This document shows positions 1-7,665 of a stretch of 36,496 nucleotides of DNA, one piece after another. A program made the position numbers and the translations under genes. The stretch is from an uncultured Propionibacteriaceae bacterium (GTDB lineage Bacteria; Actinomycetota; Actinomycetes; Propionibacteriales; Propionibacteriaceae), in assembly GCA_902805915.1 (NCBI GenBank), contig CADCUO010000229.1:1-36496 (forward strand), in the 5' to 3' direction. The notes under the pieces are model-generated. The model searched no databases and had not been told where the DNA came from. It worked only from the letters and a program-made list of their open reading frames with translations. Within the stretch, counting starts at the first letter, position 1, and each line of letters begins with the position of its first letter.

Positions 1-943
1 ATCTTGCACGCCCGCAGCGCGTCGATGATGATGCCGGCCGAGTTCGGGGAGTCCCAGACCTCCAACTTGTACTCGAGCCGGATGGGCACATCGCCGAAGC
101 CCCGACCCTCCAGCCGAACCAGGGCGTGCTTCTGGTCTTCGAGAAAGGGAACGAAGTCGCTGGGGCCGATGTGAACGTCGGCGTCACGCATCTCATGGGG
201 AATCTGGGAGGTCACGGCCTGAGTCTTGGAAATCTTCTTGGACTTCAGCCGAGATCGTTCCAACATGTTCATGAAGTCCATGTTCCCCCCGAAGTTGAGC
301 TGGTAGGTCCGCTCCAGCTCGACACCTCGGTCCTCGAACAGCTTGGCCAGCACGCGATGCGTGATGGTCGCACCAACCTGGCTCTTGATGTCGTCCCCCA
401 CAATTGGCACCCCTGCGTCGGCGAACTTCTTTGCCCAGGCAGGGTTCGATGCGATGAACACCGGCAGCGCGTTGACGAAGCCGATACCGGCGTCAATAGC
501 GCACTGACATAGAACTTGTCGGCGTGCTCCGAGCCCACCGGAAGGTAGGAGATGAGCACGTCGACCTTGCTCTCGCGAAGCGCAGCGACCACATCGACCG
601 GATCCTCCGCAGACTCGACGATGGTCTCCCGGTAGTACTCGCCGAGTCCGTCAAGCGTGGGGCCCCGCAGCACTGGAACGCCTAGAGTCGGAACGTCGGC
701 GATCTTGATCGTGTTGTTCTCGCTGGCGCCGATGGCTGTCGAAAGGTCCTGTCCGACCTTCTTGGCATCAACATCGAAGGCCGCGACGAACTCGATGTCG
801 GAGATGTGATAGTCACCGAACTGCACATGCATGAGACCCGGCACGCGATCGTCGACCGCGGCGTCACGATAGTAATGCACTCCTTGGACGAGGGAGGAGG
901 CACAGTTGCCCACCCCAACGACCGCGACGCGAATAGAACTCAT
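1..943 (-). pseudogene. ino1: Inositol-1-phosphate synthase, frameshifted, 3' end outside window
   Basis: The product would convert glucose-6-phosphate to inositol-1-phosphate, the first step towards mycothiol and phosphatidylinositol in actinobacteria. The start is ATG at 943-941 behind a purine-rich GGGGGCGAG. The N-terminus has the NAD-binding pattern [16 protein letters not shown], and the frame runs well to about residue 145 (EHADKFY). One base is then missing near 506-508: the downstream frame at once gives the expected CAIDAGIGF and continues through [13 protein letters not shown] and NFGGNMDF to [18 protein letters not shown] at the window edge. The family is about 360 residues long, so only the last part is unseen. 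The sequence on both sides of the break is well conserved, so this is either a recent mutation or a sequencing error. Confidence 0.9.
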
Positions 944-977
944 CTCGCCCCCCTTGCTGAAAGTTGTCCACGAACTC

Positions 978-1013
978 GATCCATCCGCCGAAGCATTTCG
1001 GCGGATGGATCGG
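978..1013. promoter_or_regulatory. Perfect 16-bp inverted repeat upstream of ino1
   Basis: The arms 978-993 and 998-1013 are perfect reverse complements around the 4-base loop GCAT, 34 bases upstream of the ino1 start. There is no T-run on either side, so it is not a classical intrinsic terminator. It could be an operator or a leader hairpin of ino1. The rest of 944-1084 holds nothing else I can name. Confidence 0.6.
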
Positions 1014-1084
1014 GGCACCCAACGTCGACGTGGGACGGTACGGTCCCCTGTCAGCGCTGAGTGTCATCAATGCACGCATTGCTA

Positions 1085-1229
1085 GGCCGCTGTGGTCCGC
1101 TTGGCCGGTTCTGCCAAACCGGCGGCATTGAGATGATGGTGCAGCACAGTCAGCCGAGGATGGATTCGCGCCAACCGCACCTTGGTCCAGGCATGCAGCA
1201 TGGCCGTGAAGAGATCACAGGTCTCCCAA
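1085..1229 (-). pseudogene. C-terminal piece of a scrambled APH-family kinase gene
   Basis: Read on the minus strand, this gives WETCDLFTAMLHAWTKVR, then a leucine/histidine-rich tail ending at a stop at 1084-1082. The pattern 'LLWE..DLFT..LHAWTK' is typical of the extreme C-terminus of aminoglycoside-phosphotransferase-like proteins. It is exactly what is missing from the plus-strand kinase core that ends with VLLW at 2362: joining the two at the shared TGGG restores an open frame. In its present place it follows the N-terminal piece out of frame and cannot be translated properly. Confidence 0.7.
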
Positions 1230-1445
1230 CCATTCCTCCCCCTTGGCGCGCAGCCGTTCTGGGGTGCAGGACAGCAGCCGGGGCGGGCCTTCCACCCCTT
1301 CAGCCCCTTCCTTTCCTTTAGTAAGGTGGCGTTCAAGTGACTCCTTGACGCGTGTGCCGTTCATGCCGGCTGCCAGCCAGTCGGGCAGCGTCGCGAACGC
1401 CTCGAGCGGAGTGATCACTTGCTCGCTGTCAAACCATGCGCTCAT
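1230..1445 (-). pseudogene. N-terminal piece of the scrambled APH-family kinase gene
   Basis: ATG at 1445-1443 is preceded by AGGAG (minus strand of 1455-1459), a credible ribosome-binding site, so this is the true 5' end. It encodes about 71 residues starting MSAWFDSEQVITPLEAF and ending RLRAKGEEW, then hits a TGA at 1217-1215 after four foreign codons. I infer that it belongs to the same protein as the other three pieces: its end (GAA TGG TT) joins in frame to the start of the piece at 2361-2597 (TTC AGC) through a shared GGTT. As it stands it can only make a short peptide. Confidence 0.65.
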
Positions 1446-1460
1446 CGGTTGATTCTCCTG

Positions 1461-2362
1461 CCCGTGGCCGCGGCGGGTCTGCTGCAGAAGGTGGTGGTGG
1501 GGGCCGGGTACTCCGACGCGGTCGTCGCCTCCTGCCGTCCCAACGTCGTTCGATACAAGCCCGGCAGCCGATGCACAGTGGTAGTGAGAGTGAACTACGA
1601 CAGCGCCAACGGGAACCGGCCCGGACCCGACCCGGTAGTGATCAAGACACACCAAGGAGACAAGGGCCAGACAGCGTGGGCGGCGATGACCGCCCTGTGG
1701 CACTCCCCACTCGCCCAGCAGGGCATCGTCACACTCGCTGAACCACTGAGCTACGAGCTGAGCGGCGCATCCTGTTCCAAGGTCCCATCCCGGAGGACCG
1801 CACGTTGAAGGAGCTGGCCCGGGAGGCCATCTCCGACGGGAGTCGGGCTCAGCTAGACATCTTGAGAGAAGAGCTGACGAAGACGGGCCGGGCGCTGGCC
1901 GCCCTGCACCAGTCGCAAGCGACGTACGGTGAGACCGCCACTTTGGATGAGGAGCTGGTCGAGATTCGTGAGGTGGTCGGTCGGCTGTCGCTCAGCGTGC
2001 CGCAGCTTACGGTGGCTGCCGAGCCCCTACTGGCTCGGCTTGAGGAACTCTCGGTTGAGTTTCCTGGCGAACGCAGCGTTTCGGCACATCACGACTTCCG
2101 GCCGGCGCAGGTGCTGCTGCACTCGGGCAAGGTGGGTTTCATCGACTTCGATGGAGCCTCGATGGCAGAGCCGGCACTAGACCTGGGCAGGTTCAGAGCC
2201 AAGCTGCGTGACATCGGAATCAGCGTGCTGTCCGCCAGCGGGAAGCCGTTGACTGGGTCGGCCCTAACCGAGAATCTCGCGCTGCTCGACGGTCTCTGCG
2301 AGCATTTCCTGGACGCCTACCGCGAGGAGGCCAACGTCTCCCGAGAGCGGGTCCTGCTGTGG
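1461..2362 (+). pseudogene. Kinase core of the scrambled APH-family gene (inverted, frameshifted)
   Basis: This is the catalytic middle of an aminoglycoside-phosphotransferase-like protein. It shows VVRYKPGSRCTVVVRV, then VVIKTHQGDKG (nucleotide-lobe lysine region), then SAHHDFRPAQVLL and GFIDFDGA, the Brenner and metal-binding motifs. A single-base deletion near 1755-1760 shifts the frame: the first frame ends LSYELSG, while the downstream frame resumes as ERRILFQGPIPEDRTLKEL. The open frame loses its family character after VLLW at 2360-2362, where minus-strand sequence of another part of the same gene begins. It has no start codon or ribosome-binding site of its own. The substrate is unknown. 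The rebuilt protein would be roughly 540 residues, with an extra N-terminal domain. Confidence 0.8.
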
Positions 2363-2597
2363 GGTCGACGATGTCCTGAAGCGCCGGCAGGGCAGGGTCT
2401 GTCGCCTCGAACTGCAGCGCGAGCCGCAGATCCTCAAGCCAGCAGCTCCAGCCCTGCTGCCCAAAGGCGGCGTCATGGTCGGCACCCTCGGCATTGTCGC
2501 GAAAGACGGTGCTCGGGGGAGCGACGGTGGGAGCGTACAGGTTGCCCACCAAGATGACATCTCGTGGTTCACCGGCCGGATCCGCGATGCTGAACCG
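2361..2597 (-). pseudogene. N-domain remainder of the scrambled APH-family kinase gene
   Basis: On the minus strand this reads FSIADPAGEPRDVILVGNLY, then a W-rich stretch and DPALPALQDIVDP, bounded upstream by a stop at 2600-2598. The last codons (GAC CCC) join in frame to the start of the kinase core (CCC GTG GCC GCG) at 1461, giving LQDIVDPVAAAGLLQ. The first codons join in frame to the N-terminal piece, giving KGEEWFSIADPAG. Both joins use 3-4 shared bases. I recognise no separate function for this domain. The assignment rests on the two clean joins and on its resemblance, from memory, to N-terminal regions of similar kinases. Confidence 0.6.
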
Positions 2598-2799
2598 CTA
2601 GCGGGCCAAGCATCTACAGTCTCAGCAGTCTCTCGACCGGAGCTGCAACGTTCGGGCTCAGCCAGGTCGTCTCCAACCCACCAGCAATCGCAAGCATGCC
2701 AACGACCCGAGCTGCGACGCCTGGTCAGTCGCTTCCTAAGCACCGCATAAGACCTCGATAAGCACCGCATAAACTCCTCAGCGGAGCAATACCTAGGTG
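2598..2799. other. Gene-free stretch with a 14-bp direct repeat
   Basis: I see no convincing gene here. The 14-mer TAAGCACCGCATAA occurs at 2737-2750 and again at 2759-2772 (period 22), just before the end of cobM, which reads towards it. There is no clear terminator hairpin. The stretch may hold more debris of the rearranged kinase locus. Confidence 0.5.
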
Positions 2800-3537
2800 T
2801 CAGCGGGCTCGGCTGCCGTACAGGTGGGACTCGGTGAAGTCACCCGCGCCCAGCGCCTCGCCGACCAAGATCACTGCCGCCTGGCGCAAACCAGCCGCTT
2901 CGACCATGTCGGCAATGTCTGCCAGCGTGCCGCGGAGAATCTGCTCGGACTTCTTCGTAGCGTCGGCGACCACGACAACGGGACAGTCAGCTCCGTAGGA
3001 GACGCTCAGCTCCGCGGCCAGCTCCCGGGTACGCCGGATGGCCAGGTGCAACACCAAGGTCGCCTTGGCTCTGGCGAGATAGCTCAACGACTCCGTCTCC
3101 GGCATTGCCGTCGATGCCGCCTGCGTCCGGGTCAAGATCACCGTCTGGGCGATCTCTGGCACGGTGAGCTCACGACCGACCGCAGCGGCCGCGGCCGCGT
3201 ACGCCGGTACGCCCGGGGTGACGTCCCACGGTATGTCCAGCCGGTCGAGCCGCCGCGTCTGCTCAGCCAGCGCTGAGTACAGGGATGGGTCACCTGAACA
3301 CAGCCGGGCGGTATGGTGTCCGCGTCGGTGAGCCGTCAGCAGGTGCTCGGTGATCTTGTCCAGGTCGAGATGCTGGGTGTCGATCAGCTCCACGCCGTCC
3401 GGGCAGTGGCTCAGTATCTCGGCGTCGATGTAGGTGCCGGCGTACAGACACACCTGGGAGCGGCTGATCATGGACACAGCCCGCAACGTCAACAGGTCCG
3501 CCGCCCCGGGCCCAGCGCCGATGAAGTGCACCGTCAT
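2800..3537 (-). CDS. cobM: Precorrin-4 C11-methyltransferase
   Basis: A cytoplasmic SAM-dependent methyltransferase that methylates C-11 of the corrin precursor to give precorrin-5 (aerobic pathway; the anaerobic counterpart is CbiF). The 245-residue product has the family opening VHFIGAGPGAADLLTLRA, the substrate/SAM loop ARLCSGDPSLYSALAEQ near residues 85-100, and TPGVPAYAAAAA. The length is normal for the family. ATG at 3537-3535 overlaps the cobL stop as ATGA, which fixes the start and implies translational coupling with cobL. The sequence gives no sign of damage. It is last in a two-gene minus-strand operon. Confidence 0.96.
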   Translation of the reverse strand: MTVHFIGAGPGAADLLTLRAVSMISRSQVCLYAGTYIDAEILSHCPDGVELIDTQHLDLDKITEHLLTAHRRGHHTARLCSGDPSLYSALAEQTRRLDRLDIPWDVTPGVPAYAAAAAAVGRELTVPEIAQTVILTRTQAASTAMPETESLSYLARAKATLVLHLAIRRTRELAAELSVSYGADCPVVVVADATKKSEQILRGTLADIADMVEAAGLRQAAVILVGEALGAGDFTESHLYGSRAR

Positions 3538-4754
3538 GGTCGTTGGTTTCCGCTCAGTGGTTTGGTGATGCTCCACTGCACCACGGCGCGTGCCGGCTTC
3601 CAGCCGTGGAAGCTCCCGATCCGGTCCATCCGTTCCACCGACATCCTGGTGAGGTCACCCCCGAGGCGCTGCCACGCGTCCACGACGATCCTCTCCGTCT
3701 CCACGGTGACAGCATGGGCTACCAGCCGACCCCCGACACGCAGTGACCGCCAGCTGAGGTCGACCAGATCCGCGGACAGCCCACCACCGATGAAGACCGC
3801 GTCGGGCTCGGGCAGCTCAGCCAATGCACTGACGGTATCGGCTTGCACCACGCGAACCGACGGCACGCCCAGCCGGTCGGCGTTGCGGCGGATGCGGCCA
3901 GCCCGGTCGGCGTCCCGCTCCACCGCTACCGCTCGGCAGCTGGGATCGGTCCGGGCCCACTCGATCGCGACCGACCCCGCCCCGGCGCCGAGGTCCCAGA
4001 GCAGCTGGTTCGGCACCGGCCGCAGATGCGCCAAGGCGCTGGCCCGGATGTCGCGCTTGGTCAGCTGCCCGTCGTGCTCGTACTCCTCATCCGGCAAGCC
4101 CGGTGTCACCGACCAGGTCGGCTTCCCGACCGTCGGTACGCATTCCACGCACACCAGGTTGAGCCGCGGCATCGGAGTTTCCGGCCAGCGCGCGGCAATC
4201 CCGTCGGTACGGGTCTCGGACGCCGCGCCGAGATCGGCGAGGACCGTCATCTGGCTGGCTCCGAACCCGGCGTCCACCAGAGCTCCGGCGACAGCTGCCG
4301 GGCTGGTCTCGTCACGTGACAGGACCACCAGCCGACGTCCAGGGGCCAGCTGGGCCCGGATCGGAGCGGCGCCGCGGTCGACCAGGCGAACCACCTGGAC
4401 AGACTCGGCTGACCAGCCCATCCGTGCCCGGGCCAGTGCCACCGACGAGACCGCAGGATGAACCCGGACGCGGTCGGCACCGAGCAGCTCGATCAAGGTG
4501 GCGCCCACGCCGGCCATCAGCGGGTCCCCGCTCGCCAGGGCCACGATCCGGCAGTCCGGATGGTCGGCCAGGAGGGCTGCGATTCCGGCGCGAAGCGGGG
4601 ACGGCCAGGGCAGCCGTACCTGATCGGGCAGGTCGGGGACCAAGGCCAGCTGCCGCGGCGCACCCAGCAGCACCTCTGCATCCTCGACCAGCGCACGTTC
4701 GGCCTCCCCGAGCGCACTCCAGCCGCTCGCCTGGATACCGACAACCTCGATCAC
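3534..4754 (-). CDS. cobL: Precorrin-6Y C5,15-methyltransferase (decarboxylating)
   Basis: A bifunctional enzyme that methylates C-5 and C-15 and decarboxylates the acetate side chain, turning precorrin-6B into precorrin-8. The 406 residues contain a CbiE-like half (about 1-200, starting [12 protein letters not shown], with [16 protein letters not shown]) and a CbiT-like half (about 210-400) with the SAM motif [18 protein letters not shown] and DAVFIGGGL. The start is GTG at 4754-4752 behind GAGGTG. It is divergent from the riboswitch-led chelatase operon, and the roughly 75 bases between 4755 and 4830 must hold both promoters. No riboswitch is visible on its own side. Confidence 0.96.
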   Translation of the reverse strand: MIEVVGIQASGWSALGEAERALVEDAEVLLGAPRQLALVPDLPDQVRLPWPSPLRAGIAALLADHPDCRIVALASGDPLMAGVGATLIELLGADRVRVHPAVSSVALARARMGWSAESVQVVRLVDRGAAPIRAQLAPGRRLVVLSRDETSPAAVAGALVDAGFGASQMTVLADLGAASETRTDGIAARWPETPMPRLNLVCVECVPTVGKPTWSVTPGLPDEEYEHDGQLTKRDIRASALAHLRPVPNQLLWDLGAGAGSVAIEWARTDPSCRAVAVERDADRAGRIRRNADRLGVPSVRVVQADTVSALAELPEPDAVFIGGGLSADLVDLSWRSLRVGGRLVAHAVTVETERIVVDAWQRLGGDLTRMSVERMDRIGSFHGWKPARAVVQWSITKPLSGNQRP

Positions 4755-4830
4755 AACACCTCACCCTAGTGCCGGGGTGCGGTCGCGGACGTCGCCGACC
4801 GAAGGGCGCGACGTCGCCTATGATCGGACC

Positions 4831-4919
4831 GGCGTCGGGAGAGGAATCCGGTGAAACTCCGGAGCGGTCCCGCCACTGTGACCTCGGCTGTCGAGGGAGT
4901 CAGGATGTCTACCGACGCC
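4831..4919 (+). ncRNA. Cobalamin riboswitch (leader of the chelatase-cobO operon)
   Basis: Recognisable cobalamin-aptamer elements are GAATCCGGTGAAA, then GCGGTCCCGCCACTGTGA, then the B12-box-like GAGTCAGGATGTCTACC. The P1 closing stem is GGCGTCGG (4831-4838) paired with CCGACGCC (4912-4919). This is compact compared with many class members. The following 4920-4984 is the likely expression platform: it carries a small hairpin (CCGAC at 4921-4925 with GTCGG at 4936-4940), another with arms GCAGG and CCTGC (4955-4972), and then the ribosome-binding site. Hiding that site would make control translational, but this is inference. Confidence 0.9.
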
Positions 4920-4984
4920 GCCGACTGCTGCTGCGGTCGGCCCGGCCCAGCAATGCAGGCGTGGACACCTGCAAGGAGGAACCG

Positions 4985-7051
4985 TTGCCGACCTACCCGT
5001 TCTCAGCCGTCGTCGGGTCCGACGACATGGCCCTCGCACTCATCCTGACTACGGTGTCGCCGCAGGTCGGCGGCGTGCTGGTGCGGGGCGAGAAGGGCAC
5101 CGCCAAGTCAACAATGGTGCGGGCGCTGGCTTCGCTGCTGCCCGACCAGCAGGTCGTCCAGGGATGCCGGTTCAGCTGCGACCCAGCCGATCCGGACCCC
5201 ACCTGCCCTGACGGCCCGCACTCTGAACCCGTAGCCGTATCCCGCCCCGCCCGGCTGGTGGAGCTGCCCGTTGGCGCGACCGAAGATCGGGTGATCGGCT
5301 CCTTGGACCTGCAGAAGGCGCTCGGCAGCGGCCAGGCGGTCTACGAGCCCGGACTGCTGGCAGCGGCGCATCGCGGCATCTTGTACGTCGACGAGGTCAA
5401 TCTGCTTCATGACCACCTGGTCGACCTGCTGCTGGACGCCGCGGCGATGGGCCGCTCGTCGGTGGAACGTGAAGGAGTCTCCATCGCGCACGCCGCCCGG
5501 ATGGTGATGGTCGGCACCATGAACCCAGAAGAGGGTGAGCTGCGCCCCCAGCTGCTGGACCGGTTCGGCCTCACGGTACAGATCGCCGCCCCTCGGAACC
5601 CGTAGCTGCGCGCCGAGGTGGTCCGACGCCGGATCGCCTTCGACGCCGATCCAGTGTCGTTCGGGAACCGCTTCGACGCCGCCGAGACCGCTCTGCAGCA
5701 GCGCATCCTGTCCGCTCAGGCTCGGCTGAGCTCGGTACGGCTGACCGATGAGTCGCTGACCGCCATTGCCGAGGTGTGCGCCGCCTTCGAGGTGGACGGG
5801 ATGCGCGCCGACATCGTGACGGCCCGCGCTGCGGTGGCCCATGCCGCCTGGCACCAGCGCGACCAGGTGATCCGAGCCGACATCCGAGCCGCAGCCCGCC
5901 TCGCCCTGCCGCACCGCAGACGACGCAACCCCTTCGACGCCCCCGGGCTTGACGAGGACCTGCTGGACCAGCTCCTTGGCCCCGACGAGCCAGAAGACGA
6001 GCCTGAGCCCGACCCACACCGCCCCGACCCCGACCCGGACGGCGCCGGCCCGGACCGCCCCGAAGACGCCGGCGAGGGACCAGCTGCACCAGCCGACGTC
6101 GGCGGGGACGGCAGCTCCTCGGCACCGCCGGACGTGCCACCGGACCGGGCTGAGTCCGCTTCGTCGCCAGACCACGGGGCTGACGCCCAGGTCGCGGGTG
6201 GTGTCACCCCCACACTGGTGGCCAAGGCCGCCGCGCCGTACCGGACCCGATGGTTCAGCGCCACCGGGGTCGGCGCCGGCGAGGCAGGCAAACGAAGCCG
6301 GGCCATCACCGCCACCGGGCGCACCATCGGCGCAGCCCAGCACAGCCGTCGTCCTACCCCGATCCATCTGGCAGCCACGCTGCGGGCCGCCGCCCCGCAC
6401 CAGCTGTCCCGGGGCCGGAGCAGCGGTCGGCTGCAGCTCCATCCCGATGACCTCCGTACCGCGGTAACGGAGGGCCGGGAGTCCAACCTGGTGCTGCTGT
6501 GCGTCGACGCGTCAGGGTCAATGGCGGCCCGGCGGCGGATGGAGGCGGTCAAGACCGCGGCTTTGTCGTTGCTGCTCGACGCCTACCAGCGGCGCGACAA
6601 GGTCGGTCTGATCACCTTCCGCGGCTCCAGCGCCACACTGGCGCTGCCGCCCACATCGTCGGTGGATACCGCCGCCCGGAGGCTGGACGAGCTGCCCAGC
6701 GGTGGCCGGACTCCGTTGGCCGAGGGCCTGCTCTGTGCAGCAGAAACTCTGCGGCTGGAGCGGATCAAGGACCCGCGACGCCGCCCGCTGCTGATCGTGA
6801 TCACCGACGGGCGGGCTACCTCAGGCCAGTCCCCGCTGGCCCGGGCGCAGCAGGCGGCCGAGTTCCTCCGGACCGCGGCGGTATCCACCATCGTGATCGA
6901 CTGTGAAACCGGGAAGCTTCTGCTGGGACTGGCCCACGACCTCAGTGTCCGGCTGGACGCTGAGTACGTACGGGTCTCCGAGATCGGGGCGGACTCGATC
7001 GTCGCCGCCGTAGGTACCAGCCGTGGCGCCGGAACCGGCAGGGCGGCCTGA
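4985..7051 (+). pseudogene. Cobaltochelatase/Mg-chelatase ChlI-ChlD fusion, interrupted by in-frame TAG
   Basis: This would be the ATP-driven partner of CobN in cobalt insertion, an AAA+ plus von Willebrand A protein as used by actinobacteria in place of CobS/CobT subunits. The TTG start at 4985 is chosen because AAGGAGG lies at 4973-4979. Codons 1-206 carry Walker A ([10 protein letters not shown]), a Cys-containing insert, Walker B ([10 protein letters not shown]) and the sensor loop [20 protein letters not shown]. Codon 207 is TAG (5603-5605). The same frame then continues without a gap as LRAEVVRRRIAFD, through an acidic proline-rich linker, to a VWA domain with MIDAS motif DASGS near codon 507 and the matching T/D sites. 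The stop probably replaces GAG or CAG. The total of 688 codons is normal for the family. The nonsense change, if real, removes the AAA+ lid and the VWA half. Confidence 0.9.
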
Positions 7052-7665
7052 TGCCGGAGGGGCAGCCAGAGGTCGTTCCTCCCGATGGTCTGACGACGCG
7101 GCAGCGGCGGAACCGACCGTTGTTGATCATCCACACCGGTGACGGCAAGGGCAAGTCAACGGCGGCGTTCGGGCTGGCACTGCGCGGGTGGAACCAGGGC
7201 TGGTCGGTCGGGGTGTTCCAGTTCGTGAAGTCCGCCAAGTGGCGCATCGGGGAGCAGACTGCACTGGAGACGTTGGCCGAGCTGCACGCCAGCACTGGTG
7301 TCGGTGGCCCGATCGAGTGGCACAAGATGGGTGCGGGCTGGTCATGGTCACGCAAGCCCGGCAGCGATGATGACCACGCGCAGGCCGCAGCTGAGGGTTG
7401 GGTGGAGATCAAGCGACGGTTGGCCGCTGAGACCCACGGGTTGTATGTGCTGGACGAGTTCACCTACCCGCTCAACTGGGGCTGGGTCGACGTGGACGAG
7501 GTGGTACATACCCTGGCAAACAGAACCGGTCAGCAGCACGTGATCATCACCGGCCGGCGGGCGGACCCCAGACTGGTGAGGATCGCCAACCTCGTCACCG
7601 AGATGACCAAGATCAAACATCCTTTCGACGAGGGTCAGAAAGGTCAGCGAGGCATCGAATGGTGA
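7051..7665 (+). CDS. cobO: Cob(I)alamin/cob(I)yrinate a,c-diamide adenosyltransferase
   Basis: Transfers the adenosyl group of ATP to the reduced cobalt of the corrinoid (BtuR/CobO type). The 204 residues include the P-loop HTGDGKGKSTAAFGLALRG near 30-48, the QFVKSAKWRIGE segment, YVLDEFTYPLNWGW near 132-145 and the C-terminal ITGRRADPRLV loop. ATG at 7051 overlaps the preceding stop by one base (TGATG), and the gene itself overlaps the next by seven bases, so the riboswitch at 4831 should control it too. If the TAG upstream is real, polarity could lower its expression. Confidence 0.96.
   Translation: MPEGQPEVVPPDGLTTRQRRNRPLLIIHTGDGKGKSTAAFGLALRGWNQGWSVGVFQFVKSAKWRIGEQTALETLAELHASTGVGGPIEWHKMGAGWSWSRKPGSDDDHAQAAAEGWVEIKRRLAAETHGLYVLDEFTYPLNWGWVDVDEVVHTLANRTGQQHVIITGRRADPRLVRIANLVTEMTKIKHPFDEGQKGQRGIEW

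Noticed and set aside
4316-4984. N-terminal extension of the chelatase frame through cobL and the riboswitch
   Set aside because: It would cover the riboswitch and antisense cobL; the TTG at 4985 has a strong AAGGAGG and the family N-terminus.
5108-6442. Long minus-strand open frame (444 codons) opposite the chelatase gene
   Set aside because: It mirrors the chelatase gene, has Gly/Arg/His-rich low-complexity sequence and no domain; it results from high GC.
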